A stretch of 64,000 nucleotides of DNA from CBDFHC01 sp965247585. GTDB lineage: Bacteria; Chloroflexota; Dehalococcoidia; Lucifugimonadales; GCA-2712585. Position numbers and translations under genes: made by a program. The notes below the pieces were generated by a model. It saw only the letters and a program-made list of their open reading frames with translations. It was not told where the DNA came from and searched no databases. The stretch is from assembly GCA_965247585.1 (NCBI GenBank), contig CBDFHC010000005.1, positions 62,001 to 126,000 of the forward strand, read 5' to 3'. Of this stretch, positions 36,484 to 45,300 are shown in pieces (positions within the stretch are counted from its first letter, which is position 1; every line of letters begins with the position of its first letter).

Positions 36484-37926
36484 TTATTCGCCGGGTTGGG
36501 AGAAGAGGGCGGTTTGCGGGTGGTAGGCGGACCAGCCGTACCACTCGGAGATGAGGGAGGGAGCGAAGGGCAGGGACTCGCCGGACAGGGGGCCGTCAAT
36601 GGCCTTACCGAAGACGTTCCACCGGGAGCCGGTCTGCCGGTCGACGACAGTAATGGCGCCGCCAGGTGGGTTTGCCACGTCGAAGTCCAAGGTCTGGGAG
36701 TTGAGGGTGCGGGAGAAGGCGATGCCCGTCTGCGAAAGGGCATCGTACATGACCAGCACGGGGGCGTCACCGACCATGGTGTTGAGGACGCCGCCGGTGG
36801 CTTGAAGGTATTGCAAGGTGAAGCCGGCGAACTCACCGCCGGCTTCGACGCCGACCACCAGGGCATTGGAGGGGAGCCGATCATCGCCGTATAGAGCCTC
36901 GTCTCGGCCAGGCTGGCCGATTCGAAGCGGCGGAGAGTAGCGGTCCTGGAAGGGCGTGTTCGGGTCCAAGACGAGGGTGTGGGGGAACTGGGTCTTCCAT
37001 TCGGACCAGGTGACCTGGGGAAGAGGGACGATGGTTAGGCGCTCATCGGCCAGGGGACCCTGCATGGCTAGGCCGTCCAGGTGCGCCCAGACGGTGCCGG
37101 TCTGCCGATCTCGCATCAAGAAAACGCCCATGTGGAGGCCCAAGAGGTCGAAGGTGAGGTGCTGGCCGTCCGCCTGGGGGTCGAAACCGACCCCGGAGCT
37201 GCACTTAATTCAATAGGTGACGAGAAGGGGCTGACCTTCCACGGTATCGTTCGCGATGTGATGAAAGCGCATCATGGTAACGGGGTAGGCGCGGGCTTCT
37301 CCACCCTGGGCGTAGCCGAGGACCAGGTCCTGGCCCTGGAGGTGGGTGGCCTGGGCGACGGAGATGAAGGCCGGGTTGTCTAAGACAACGAAGCCTTCTG
37401 CGTCCTGGTCCCCGAAGCGGCGGCTGAATTCGCGGGATGATGGGAAAGCGGGCCTGGTCCCATCTCTGATCCCGTCTAAGGAGAAGGTTGGGGCAGGGGT
37501 GAATCCCGAGGCGGGTTGAGGGGAGGGCGGCGGGGTTGGGGGTAGGGAGGGAGTGGGGTCAGCAGAGCCGAGGGAAGGGGCCGGTTTGGTGGGGGTTGGT
37601 TGGGCGAAGGCCGGCGCTGTTGTTGTGGCGATTGGGTCAGTCGGGGTTGGTTGGGCGAAGGCCGGCGCTGTTGTTGTGGCGATTGGGTCAGTGGGAGTCG
37701 AAGGGTTGCCGGGGGACTGGTCGGGGGTGATAGAGGGAGATTGCGTTGGGTCCGGTGGCGACGTAGGAGAAGGTGAAGCGCCGCCGGGGGACGATGGGGT
37801 CGCGGGGTCGAGGCCGCATGCGGCCATGGCGAGGAGGAGGCACGAGGCCGCAGCCAGCTGATAGACGAAGCGTAGGTGGCGGCGGGGCCACGGGGGCGTT
37901 AGTGAGGTGTATGGGTGCAATGGCAT
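36484..37926 (-). CDS. DUF3179 lipoprotein with an in-frame TGA at the conserved Cys: candidate selenoprotein
   Basis: Read through one TGA (37212-37210), this frame gives 480 residues. The N-terminus is a lipoprotein signal (RFVYQLAAASCLLLAMAAC), followed by a Pro/Thr/Ser-rich linker with a repeated segment (TDPIATTTAPAFAQPTP). The DUF3179 domain follows: FHHIANDTVEGQPLLVTY, then TGA, then IKCSSGVGFDPQADG and FLMRDRQTGTVWAHLDG. In DUF3179 proteins as I recall them VTY is followed by CPLC, so the TGA replaces the first Cys (residue 239) and the second is kept, giving UxxC. No frameshift is needed. A perfect hairpin follows (separate entry). The alternative is a pseudogene or sequencing error. 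Function of the family is unknown; export and a redox or metal-binding role are inferred. Confidence 0.75.
37177..37212 (-). promoter_or_regulatory. SECIS-like hairpin after in-frame TGA
   Basis: After the TGA (37212-37210) and 15 bases, the mRNA has GGGGUCG, loop GUUU, CGACCCC (37194-37177): 7 perfect pairs with G first in the apical loop. The loop begins 22 bases after the UGA. The bacterial SECIS rule as I know it asks for a hairpin whose loop starts about 16-37 bases after UGA with a G in its first two positions. All conditions are met. Confidence 0.6.
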
Positions 37927-37957
37927 GTTATGTATTAAGGGTATCAGAAGAGATCAA

Positions 37958-38012
37958 GGCGGCGGAGAGGCCGGTCCGTGACTGGAGTCCAGTCTTCGGG
38001 ATCTCCGCCGCC
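37958..38012 (-). terminator. two-tier inverted repeat between the secreted-protein gene and the DUF3179 gene
   Basis: GGCGGCGGAGA (37958-37968) pairs with TCTCCGCCGCC (38002-38012), enclosing an inner ACTGG-agt-CCAGT hairpin. On the minus strand the outer stem is followed by the weakly T-rich TTGATCTCTTCT. It could terminate transcription of the 38034-38858 gene or act in the DUF3179 leader. Confidence 0.5.
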
Positions 38013-38033
38013 AAGAGTTAATCGCGACCCAGG

Positions 38034-38858
38034 TTACAGGCTCTGGAACGGGTCAGGGGGCGATTCGTCAGCGCCCCGCGCTCCGCCACGACACGAGCCA
38101 TTGAAACGCGGCGAAGGGTCCCATTCCTGGTCCAGCTTCTGGGTAACGTTTTCCTCGATTTCAGCCAGCTTAGCGTCCATCTGGGCCTGGTCTATGCGGC
38201 CGGCGTCCACCATCTGCTGGAGACGGTCCGACGCCTGGAAGACGACAGCATCGACGATGGCGGTGGTATCCACGCTCTGGGCCTCGGCGATACCGGCGAT
38301 GGTGTCGCCGCCGGTGAGGGCTTCGCGGAGCTCAGCGGGGGTCATGTCGAGCTGCTCGGCGGCGACGCCCAGCAGAGCGTGGGCGGCAAAGGGCGCCGGG
38401 TGGTGACGTGGATGGCCACGGCGGCCCTGCCTATCCGGGGCCTGCCAGGGCTGTTCCAGCTTTTCGGCGGCCTTCTCCGCGATCTGAATCAACTTTTCGT
38501 CGGCCTGCGCCTGGGTGAGGTAACCCTGTTCCACGGCGCGGTCCAGCTTTTCCCGGTGGATGTCCACGTAGGAGTCAACAATGGCGGTGGTATCCACGCC
38601 CGCCGCGTCGGCGAGCTCGGCGATGGTGGCGCCTTCAGTAAGGGCGTCGCGGAGCTCGGCGGAGGTGATGTCGAGCTGCTCGGCGGCGATGGTGAGGAGG
38701 TTTTGGGGGCCGGGACCGGCGTGGCGGGCGCCAACGGGTCCGAAGGGTCCGGCGCCAGCGGGTTGGTGGCGGCCGCCCCAGGCGAAGCCGGCGGTGGCAC
38801 CGATGATTAAGGCGGACATGAGGAGCACGCCTCCGAATATGAGCAACCTTGTTTTCAT
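38034..38858 (-). CDS. secreted protein with two tandem repeat modules
   Basis: 274 residues with an N-terminal signal peptide or anchor (RLLIFGGVLLMSALIIGATAG) and a Gly/Pro/His-rich stretch. Two homologous modules of about 75 residues follow (near 52 and 160): AAEQLDITSAELRDALTEG with TIAELADAAGVDTTAIVDS and YLTQAQADEKL, then AAEQLDMTPAELREALTGG with TIAGIAEAQSVDTTAIVDA and RIDQAQMDAKL. A His/Arg-rich linker (RQGRRGHPRHHPAP) joins them. Such modules recur in exported proteins of Gram-positive-type bacteria; function is unknown. AGAGG precedes the ATG. The next gene downstream is the DUF3179 lipoprotein. Confidence 0.75.
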   Translation of the reverse strand: MKTRLLIFGGVLLMSALIIGATAGFAWGGRHQPAGAGPFGPVGARHAGPGPQNLLTIAAEQLDITSAELRDALTEGATIAELADAAGVDTTAIVDSYVDIHREKLDRAVEQGYLTQAQADEKLIQIAEKAAEKLEQPWQAPDRQGRRGHPRHHPAPFAAHALLGVAAEQLDMTPAELREALTGGDTIAGIAEAQSVDTTAIVDAVVFQASDRLQQMVDAGRIDQAQMDAKLAEIEENVTQKLDQEWDPSPRFNGSCRGGARGADESPPDPFQSL

Positions 38859-39529
38859 TTTTTCTAACCTCTATCTGTCATGTAGGGATGAGACCGAGCG
38901 GTAGGGGCCCCGTTTTGTCGCTCTACTTTGATGATAGAGGATGAATGTGGAGAAGTTGTGAAGGAGTTGTGTGGAGATGGTTTAGTTTTTTCTGAGGGGC
39001 GCGGTCAGGGTCCCAGCATCCAGTTTATGAATAAATTGACGCGGCACAGGGGTTGGATGTGCTCTCCCCGCCCTACCAGATTCCTCGATCCTCACGCACG
39101 GACTCGGAATCGATCATGGTGGCGTCCAGCACCAGGGAGGATGAAAACCAGGATTGGTATCCGAAGCGGGCGCCGCGGCGGGATTTGCTCTCCCCCCGCA
39201 CCCAGATTCTTTGATCCTAACGGGCGGACTCAGAATGACATGGTGGGGGCCGGGCTTCCCGATGCTGTTGGGACGGGCTGGATGACACGTGCAGGGTTGG
39301 AGGACCAGAGAGGGTTGCGAATCACAGGTAGGGGGTTCCCACCATCCCACCCAGGAATGTTTATGAAAACGAGTTTCTGAGGGACACCCTCAGACTCCCG
39401 GCAGCCACCACCCAGGTTCCCTGCACTCTCTCCTGGGGTTGGCGCTGGAAACAAGCAAGACCTATTAGGGGGAGAGCAGCCATGGCGAAGGGGAGGTGAG
39501 ATGGACGACCGGCGAGGGAGCCAGAAGGG
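38859..39529 (+). repeat. intergenic repeats between secreted-protein gene and histidine kinase gene
   Basis: 38859-38980 holds no repeat and should contain the promoter of the 38034-38858 gene. A degenerate hairpin remnant (TTTCTGAGGGGCGCGGTCAG, about 38989) is followed by CCCTACCAGATTCCTCGATC, CCAGCACCAGGGAGGATGAA, CCGCACCCAGATTCTTTGATC and a full three-hairpin copy (about 39310-39430). No gene. Confidence 0.8.
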
Positions 39530-40930
39530 TTAGGAGGGGAGGGTGATGGTGAAGCGGGAGCCTTGGCCGGGGCGGCTTTCGGCGGAGATGCGGCCGCCGT
39601 GGGCTTCGACGAGCTGGCGGGCGATGGCGAGGCCGAGGCCGGTACCGCCGGCGGCGCGGCTGCGGGACCTATCGACGCGGTAGAAGCGGTCAAAGATGTG
39701 GGGAAGGTCTTCGGGGGGGATGCCGGCGCCGGTGTCGGAGACGGATAGCTGGATGCCGTCCGGGCTGTTCGCCAGGGTGACTTCGACGCGGCCGCTCTCG
39801 CCGGTGTAACGGATGGCGTTGCTGAGGAAGTTTGCCAGCACCTGCCTAATTCGCTGAGGGTCCACGTTGGCGGTGGGGGCTGGTTCCGGAAGGTTTATTT
39901 GAAGGGCGACCGCGCGGTCCTGGGCCAAGGGCTGGAAGTCTTCGACGACATTTCGGACCAAAGCGGCGAGGTCAGTGGGGGACTGCTCCAGGGTGAGCTG
40001 GCCGGTCTGGGCGAGGGAGAGGAGGCGGAGGTCATCCACGAGGCGGGAGAGGAAGACGGTCTGGTCCAGGGCGGTGGCGACCTGGCGCTGCTCCAGGGGT
40101 AGGACGCCGTCCAGCATGCCTTCCAGGTTGCCCTGTAGGGTGCTGAGGGGGTTGCGCAGTTCATGGGCGACATCAGCCAGCATCTGGCGGCGCTGGGCCT
40201 CGCCGGTCTCCAGGCGTTCCGCCATCTGGTTGAAGGCATCAGCCATCTCACCCAGCTCGTCACGGCTGGAAACGTCAGCGCGCTGGTCCAAGTGGCCGGC
40301 GGCCAAGGCCTGGGCGGCGGTGGTGAGCTTTCTAAGGGGTGAGGTGAGCTGCCGGGCGAGGATGGCGACGACGAGCAGGGCCAGGGCGCCGGCGCCGAGG
40401 AAGCCGAAGAGGAGACCGGTGTTGACCTTGTCAATGAATTGGGCCTCCAGGGCGCCATCTTCGCTGCGGGCGATGAGGACGGCGCCGATGGGCAGCCCAT
40501 TGACGGTGAGGGGTAGGAAGGAGGCGAGGAGGTCCTGGTCTAATGCATCGCCGGTGAGGGCGTCCTGGGAATCGAAGACGACGTGGCCGGTGACGCCGGC
40601 TAGGAGCATGCGCTGGTCGGTGAGCCACCAGACGCTCTGGCCGGCGGCGGGAGGAGGGTTGGCGCGGGGGTTTCGTCCCCGAGGAGGAAAGCGCTGGGTA
40701 AAGGGGTCCTGGTAAAGGAATTCGTCAACCTGGTCCCAGCTTTCGGCGATGGAGTAGTAGCGGGCGAGGATGGGGGCGAGCTGGCGGGTACGGACCTCGG
40801 CGTCACGGGTGACGAAGAGGCTGAGGCCGCTGGTGGCGGCGCGATTGGCGAAGAATGCGGCGACGGCGGCGCCAGAACCGACGACGAGGAGGAAGGCGAG
40901 GATGAGCTTGACGAAGAGGCTAAGGCGCAT
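39530..40930 (-). CDS. sensor histidine kinase with HAMP domain
   Basis: 466 residues. Two membrane helices (LFVKLILAFLLVVGSGAAVA at the N-terminus; LLFGFLGAGALALLVVAILA near 185) bracket an extracytoplasmic sensor region of about 150 residues. HAMP follows (LTSPLRKLTTAAQALAAGHL), then HisKA with the phosphoacceptor His in DVAHELRNPLSTLQGNLEG, and HATPase_c with the N box FLSNAIRYTGESG, G1 DTGAGIPPEDL, the F box IFDRFYR and G2 GGTGLGLAIARQL. Overlaps the response-regulator gene by 11 bases, so they form a two-component pair. The signal is unknown; the architecture resembles BaeS-type envelope-stress kinases. Confidence 0.94.
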   Translation of the reverse strand: MRLSLFVKLILAFLLVVGSGAAVAAFFANRAATSGLSLFVTRDAEVRTRQLAPILARYYSIAESWDQVDEFLYQDPFTQRFPPRGRNPRANPPPAAGQSVWWLTDQRMLLAGVTGHVVFDSQDALTGDALDQDLLASFLPLTVNGLPIGAVLIARSEDGALEAQFIDKVNTGLLFGFLGAGALALLVVAILARQLTSPLRKLTTAAQALAAGHLDQRADVSSRDELGEMADAFNQMAERLETGEAQRRQMLADVAHELRNPLSTLQGNLEGMLDGVLPLEQRQVATALDQTVFLSRLVDDLRLLSLAQTGQLTLEQSPTDLAALVRNVVEDFQPLAQDRAVALQINLPEPAPTANVDPQRIRQVLANFLSNAIRYTGESGRVEVTLANSPDGIQLSVSDTGAGIPPEDLPHIFDRFYRVDRSRSRAAGGTGLGLAIARQLVEAHGGRISAESRPGQGSRFTITLPS

Positions 40931-41654
40931 TGACGGGAGGGGCGAATTTGTAGCCGACGCCGTAGACGGTGGTGACGAAGGTGGGGGTCCTGGGGTCCGG
41001 CTCTAACTTCTGCCGGAGGTTTTTGACGTGGGTGTCCACGGTACGCTCGAAACCTTCGTAGGAGTAGCCCAGGGCCTTTTCGATGAGCTGAAGGCGGGTG
41101 AGGACGTGGCCGGCGTTTTCCATGAGGACGTGGAGCATGGCGAATTCGCTGGGGGTGAGGTCTATGGCGGCGCCGTCACGGGTGACGGTGTGGGCGGCGG
41201 TGTCCAGGAGCATGCCGCCGGAGCGGAGGGAGTCCGAGGTGGAGGGTGCGCCGGAGGAGCGGCGGAGGACGGCGCGGACGCGGGCGACCAGCTCTCTGGG
41301 GCTGAAGGGCTTGGTGACGTAGTCGTCAGCGCCGAGCTCAAGGCCAACGACACGGTCCGCTTCTTCGACGCGGGCGGTGAGCATGATGATGGGGACGTTG
41401 GAGTCGCGGCGGATTGCGCGGGCGACATCGATGCCGTCGATTTGAGGAAGGCTGAGGTCGAGGAGGACCAGGTCAGGGCCGTGTTGGCGAAAGGCGTCCA
41501 GTGCGGCGGCGCCATCGTTGGCCTCGATGACCTCGAAGCCGGATTCTTCGAGGTAGGCGCGGACGGCGCGGACTATTTCACGGTCGTCGTCAATGGCAAG
41601 GATACGCTGAGGCACGGCAAGTCCAATGGGGTGGTTTTGAGAAAAAGGATACAC
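40920..41654 (-). CDS. OmpR-family response regulator
   Basis: 244 residues from a GTG at 41654, or about 231 from a GTG at 41615 (VPQRILAIDDD), the more conventional N-terminus. Receiver domain: acidic pair in ILAIDDDREI, phospho-Asp in LVLLDLSLPQIDG, Thr in IIMLTARVEEADR and Lys in DDYVTKPFSPRELVARV. The C-terminal winged helix contains VDLTPSEFAMLHVLMENAGHV-like sequence (here starting IDLTPSEF), then YEGFERTVDTHVKNLRQKL and TVYGVGYKF. Partner of the overlapping kinase. The upstream region is repeat sequence to within a few bases of the longer start. Confidence 0.94.
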   Translation of the reverse strand: MYPFSQNHPIGLAVPQRILAIDDDREIVRAVRAYLEESGFEVIEANDGAAALDAFRQHGPDLVLLDLSLPQIDGIDVARAIRRDSNVPIIMLTARVEEADRVVGLELGADDYVTKPFSPRELVARVRAVLRRSSGAPSTSDSLRSGGMLLDTAAHTVTRDGAAIDLTPSEFAMLHVLMENAGHVLTRLQLIEKALGYSYEGFERTVDTHVKNLRQKLEPDPRTPTFVTTVYGVGYKFAPPVNAP

Positions 41655-42125
41655 CCCGGAGTACTGAAAATCACAGGTGGGGGAGTGCGTGGTCTTTCTT
41701 GAAAGGATATTAGGCGGTATGGGCTCGTCCTTCGAGAGCCTCAGGATGAGCGGGTTGGAGGAGCAGAGAGGGTTGCGAATCGAAGGTTGGTGATAGAAGT
41801 GGACCTAAAGGTGGGACTTGCTCTCCCCCCACACCCAGATTCTTCGATCCTCACGGACGGACTCAGAATGACATGGTGGGGGGAAGAATGCGGTATGGAC
41901 TCGTCCTTCGAGAGCCTCAGGATGAGCGGGTTGGAGGCGCAGGGCTGTTTTACGGGCGATCAGCTGTGGAGATTGGTCTGGTCACTAATGAGGTTGCGAA
42001 TCGGAGGTTGGTGGTTTCCGCCATCCCGCCTCGGAAGGTTTGTGAAAACGAGTTTGTGAGGGACACCCTCAGACTCCCGGCAGCCACCACCCAGGTTCCA
42101 TGCACCTTCCTGTGAGGTGAAGGTG
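41655..42125 (+). repeat. intergenic composite repeats upstream of the two-component genes
   Basis: No gene. Two GGGCTCGTCCTTCGAGAGCC-type blocks (about 41719, 41897, the second as GGACTCGTCC), one CCACACCCAGATTCTTCGA block (about 41830) and one three-hairpin copy (about 41970-42110), which abuts the CoA transferase stop. Confidence 0.85.
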
Positions 42126-43331
42126 TTAGGCGCTTTGGAGGGCTTTGACGGCGCCGGACTGGAGAAGGGCGGCGATTTCCTCCCCGGTGAAGCCGCCCTC
42201 TCGCAGGACGTCTTCGGTGTGCTGGCCGAGCAGGGGGGCGGGACGGCGGAATTGGACGGGGGTCTGCGAAAACTTTACGGGGTAGCCGATGGTCTTGATG
42301 GGCCCGGCGACGGGGTGGTCCAGATGGGCGACCATGCCGCGGTCCAGGACGTGGGGGTCTTCGTAGACTTCGGCCATGGTGTTGATGGGGCCGGAGGGTA
42401 CGCCGGCGTCTTCCAGCAAGGGAAGCCAATGATCGGCGGGGCGTGTGAGGAGGGTGCTTTCCAGCTCCTGGGCCAGCTCCAGGTAGTTCTGGCGCCGGGA
42501 AGGGTCCGTTTCGAAGCGAGGGTCGGTCATTAGCTCCTGGCGGCCCAAGGCGCGGGCGAGCCGCTCCCAGTTATTCTGGTTCGCGGCGCCGACGGTGATG
42601 TATTTGTCCTGGCACTTGAGGGCCTGGTAGGGGGCGTTGAGGCGGTGGGCGGAGCCCATGGGGACGGGGAGCTCACCGGTGGCCCAGTAGATGGCGGTCT
42701 CCCAGAAGGTGAGGGCGATGCCGGCCTCCAGAAGGGAGGTGTCGATGCGCTGGCCCTGGCCGGTCTTGAGCCGGTGGATGTAGGCGGCCATGACGGCGTT
42801 GGCGCCGTACATTCCGGCGGCGAGGTCAGTGATGGGGACGCCGACTTTCACGGGGCCGCTGCCCGGGGCGCCGGTGACGCTCATGATGCCGCTCATGCCC
42901 TGGGCGACGAGGTCAAAGCCGCCGCGGTGGGAGTAGGGGCCGGTCTGGCCGAAGCCAGAAATTGAGCAGAAGATGAGGCCGGGATTGAGTGGGCTGAGCT
43001 CTTCGTAGCCGAGGCCGAGGCGGGAAAGGGTGCCGGGGCGGAAGTTTTCGACGATAACGTCTGTGGTGGAGGCGAGGCGTTTGAAGGCGTCGCGGCCATC
43101 GGGGGCCTTGAGGTCGATAGCGAGGCTGCGTTTGTTGCGGTTGATGATGAGGAAGGGGGCGGAAACACCGTTGATTTCGGGCGCGGCGCGGCGGACGTCG
43201 TCACCGCCCTGGGGACGTTCGACTTTAATGACGTCGGCACCAATGTCGGCGAGGAGGAGGGTGCAGAAGGGGCCGGCCATGAACTGGGTGCAGTCCAGGA
43301 CCCTGACGCCGTCCAGGGGCGGAGCGTTCAT
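42126..43331 (-). CDS. CaiB/BaiF family CoA transferase
   Basis: 401 residues from the ATG at 43331 (MNAPPLDGVRVLDCTQFMAG), with GAGG 8 bases upstream; the frame extends further but without family similarity. Family III CoA transferases move CoA between organic acids. Seen: LLADIGADVIKVERPQGGD, FLIINRNKRSLAIDLKAPDG, VIVENFRPGTLSRLGLGYE, SISGFGQTGPYSHRGGFDL with the catalytic Asp, and GHTEDVL-like HTEDVLREGGFTGEEIAAL near the end. The substrate cannot be deduced. No neighbour is in the same transcript; repeats lie on both sides. Confidence 0.93.
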   Translation of the reverse strand: MNAPPLDGVRVLDCTQFMAGPFCTLLLADIGADVIKVERPQGGDDVRRAAPEINGVSAPFLIINRNKRSLAIDLKAPDGRDAFKRLASTTDVIVENFRPGTLSRLGLGYEELSPLNPGLIFCSISGFGQTGPYSHRGGFDLVAQGMSGIMSVTGAPGSGPVKVGVPITDLAAGMYGANAVMAAYIHRLKTGQGQRIDTSLLEAGIALTFWETAIYWATGELPVPMGSAHRLNAPYQALKCQDKYITVGAANQNNWERLARALGRQELMTDPRFETDPSRRQNYLELAQELESTLLTRPADHWLPLLEDAGVPSGPINTMAEVYEDPHVLDRGMVAHLDHPVAGPIKTIGYPVKFSQTPVQFRRPAPLLGQHTEDVLREGGFTGEEIAALLQSGAVKALQSA

Positions 43332-44420
43332 GGGAGGAACCTCGCGGTTGATGCCTGGGCACGGCGGATGGTAGCACGGGGTGGAGGGGTGGGCAAGGGA
43401 GGGGAGATTGGGGCACGCGCTCATCCGCTACAGGCGGACCGGCAGGCAGCCCGGGTTGTTTGCACCCTTCGGTGTGGTTGGCATCGAAGTGGTGACGGGA
43501 TTAGTTGCCAGGGGTTCAGCCATGGTGATTGATGTGGCCACTACGAAGGACTGCGAATCACAGGTTGGTGGTTCCCACCGTCCCGCCCAGGAAGGTTTTA
43601 AAGCTATTTTCTGAGGGACACCCTCAGGCTTCCGGCAGCCACCACCCAGGTTCCCTGCACCATCCTGTGTAGAGGGGTTGTACTTCACTGGTTGGTGGTA
43701 AATGCAGTGGCGAGGGCCGGACACGCTCACCCCCGCTCGACCCGGATTCCTCGATCCTCACGCACGGACTCGGAATGACATGATGGGGGGATGCGGTATG
43801 GGCTCGTCCTTCGAGAGCCTCAGGATGAGCGGGTTGGAAGGGCAGGGAGGGTTGGAGATCGGAGGTTGGTGGTTCCCACCATCCCGCCCCGGAAGGTTTT
43901 ACGCTATTTTCTGAGGGACACCCTCAGACTCCCGGCAGAGGGGCTGTGCTCCTCTGCACTCCCCCTTTTACGAGCGTCCTTCTAGCCAGGAGGAGTCTGG
44001 CCATGGTGGAGGGTAGCCGCACTACCAAGGGCTCCAATTCAGAGGTTGGTGGTTCCCACCGTCCCGTCCAGGAAGGTTTTTAAGTTGTTTTCTGAGGTAC
44101 ACACTCAGGCTCCCGGCAGAGGGAGAATCCCCCTCTGCACTCCCCCTTTTACGAGCGTCCTTCTAGCTAGGAGGAGTTTGGCCATGGCTCAGGGTAGCCG
44201 CATTACGAAGGGCTCCAAATCACAGGTTGGTGGCTCCCACCATCCCGCCCCGGAAGGTTTTACGCTGTTTTCTGAGGGACACACTCAGGCTCCCGGCAGA
44301 GGGAGAATCCACCTCTGCACTCCCCCTTGCTGGATATCAGTTATGGCGTACGCACGGACTCGGAATGAGATGGCTTGTGCGGATGCTCAATTCGGGGCAA
44401 TGGGACGTTGAAGGAAGGGG
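43332..44420 (+). repeat. intergenic composite repeats between CoA transferase and enoyl-CoA hydratase
   Basis: No gene. It starts with a variant element (CATCCGCTACAGGCGGACCGG, about 43422). Four three-hairpin copies follow (about 43530-43660, 43855-43975, 44040-44150, 44220-44335). The last two are a tandem pair about 180 bp apart, with third hairpin GCAGAGGG-agaat-CCCCCTCTGC at 44116-44138. GGGCTCGTCCTTCGAGAGCC is at about 43800. Confidence 0.88.
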
Positions 44421-45209
44421 CTAGCGGCCGTGGAAATTGGGGCGGCGCTTTTCCATGAAGGCGCGACGGCCTTCCTGGTAGTCTTCGGAGTCGAAGACGC
44501 GATAGGGGAGGGCCTGCTGGTCCGGGGTGAGGCGCTGGAGGCCAGGGTCCGCCAGGACGGTGCGGGCGATCTCTTTGTTGTCCTGGTGTGACAGGGGCGC
44601 CAAGGAGGCGATGCCGGAAGCGAGTTTGGAGGTGTATTCGTCTATTTCGGCCAGGGGAACGACCTGGTTGACGAGGCCGATGCGGAGGGCTTCCTGGGCG
44701 TCCATGAGGCGGGCGGAGAGGAGGATGTAGTTGGTGGTGCCTGGGCCGACGAGCTGGATAAGGCGGCGCATCTCTTTGTGGCCGATGGAGATGCCGAGGC
44801 GGGCGGCGGGAACGCCGAAGCGGGCGTTGTCGGAAGAGATGCGGAGATCGGCGAAGCAGGCGAGCTCGCAGCCGCCGCCAACGCAGTAGCCCTTGATGAG
44901 GGCGATGGTGGGCTTGGTGAGGGATTCCAGGCCGTCCAAGGCTTCGTCTATGGCGCCGGCCCATTCCAGGGCCTGGGCGCTGTTGGAGCGGTGGTCGTCG
45001 AACTCCTTGATGTCGGCGCCGGCGGAGAAGGCGTCGTCACCGGCGCCGGTGAGGAGGACGACGCGGACGTTGGGGTCCGCATCCAGGTTTCGGCAAACGC
45101 GACCTAGATCGCGCCACATTGCGAAGTTCATGGCGTTGCGCTGGCCGGGCCGGTTGAGGGTAACGGTGGCAATGCCGTCTTTGGTGGAAAGGAGGAGGTC
45201 TTCTGACAT
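44421..45209 (-). CDS. enoyl-CoA hydratase/isomerase family protein
   Basis: 262 residues from the ATG at 45209. Crotonase signatures: IATVTLNRPGQRNAMN, oxyanion hole VVLLTGAGDDAFSAGADIK, IKGYCVGGGCELACFADLRI, GVPAARLGISIGHKEMRRL, and the C-terminal SEDYQEGRRAFMEKRRPNF, the standard ending of hydratases. The usual catalytic Glu of the PE motif reads as PAARLG, lacking Glu at that position, so it may not be a simple hydratase. It is about 35% like the other crotonase at 34.6 kb by eye, so they are paralogues rather than duplicates. Confidence 0.88.
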   Translation of the reverse strand: MSEDLLLSTKDGIATVTLNRPGQRNAMNFAMWRDLGRVCRNLDADPNVRVVLLTGAGDDAFSAGADIKEFDDHRSNSAQALEWAGAIDEALDGLESLTKPTIALIKGYCVGGGCELACFADLRISSDNARFGVPAARLGISIGHKEMRRLIQLVGPGTTNYILLSARLMDAQEALRIGLVNQVVPLAEIDEYTSKLASGIASLAPLSHQDNKEIARTVLADPGLQRLTPDQQALPYRVFDSEDYQEGRRAFMEKRRPNFHGR

Positions 45210-45300
45210 GAGGTGTGATCGTCCCGATAGGCTCAGGCCGGTGGGGCGAGGGCAATTATAGCGGCAGGTTGGAGGTGGACGCCATTGCCGGATGGCAGGG

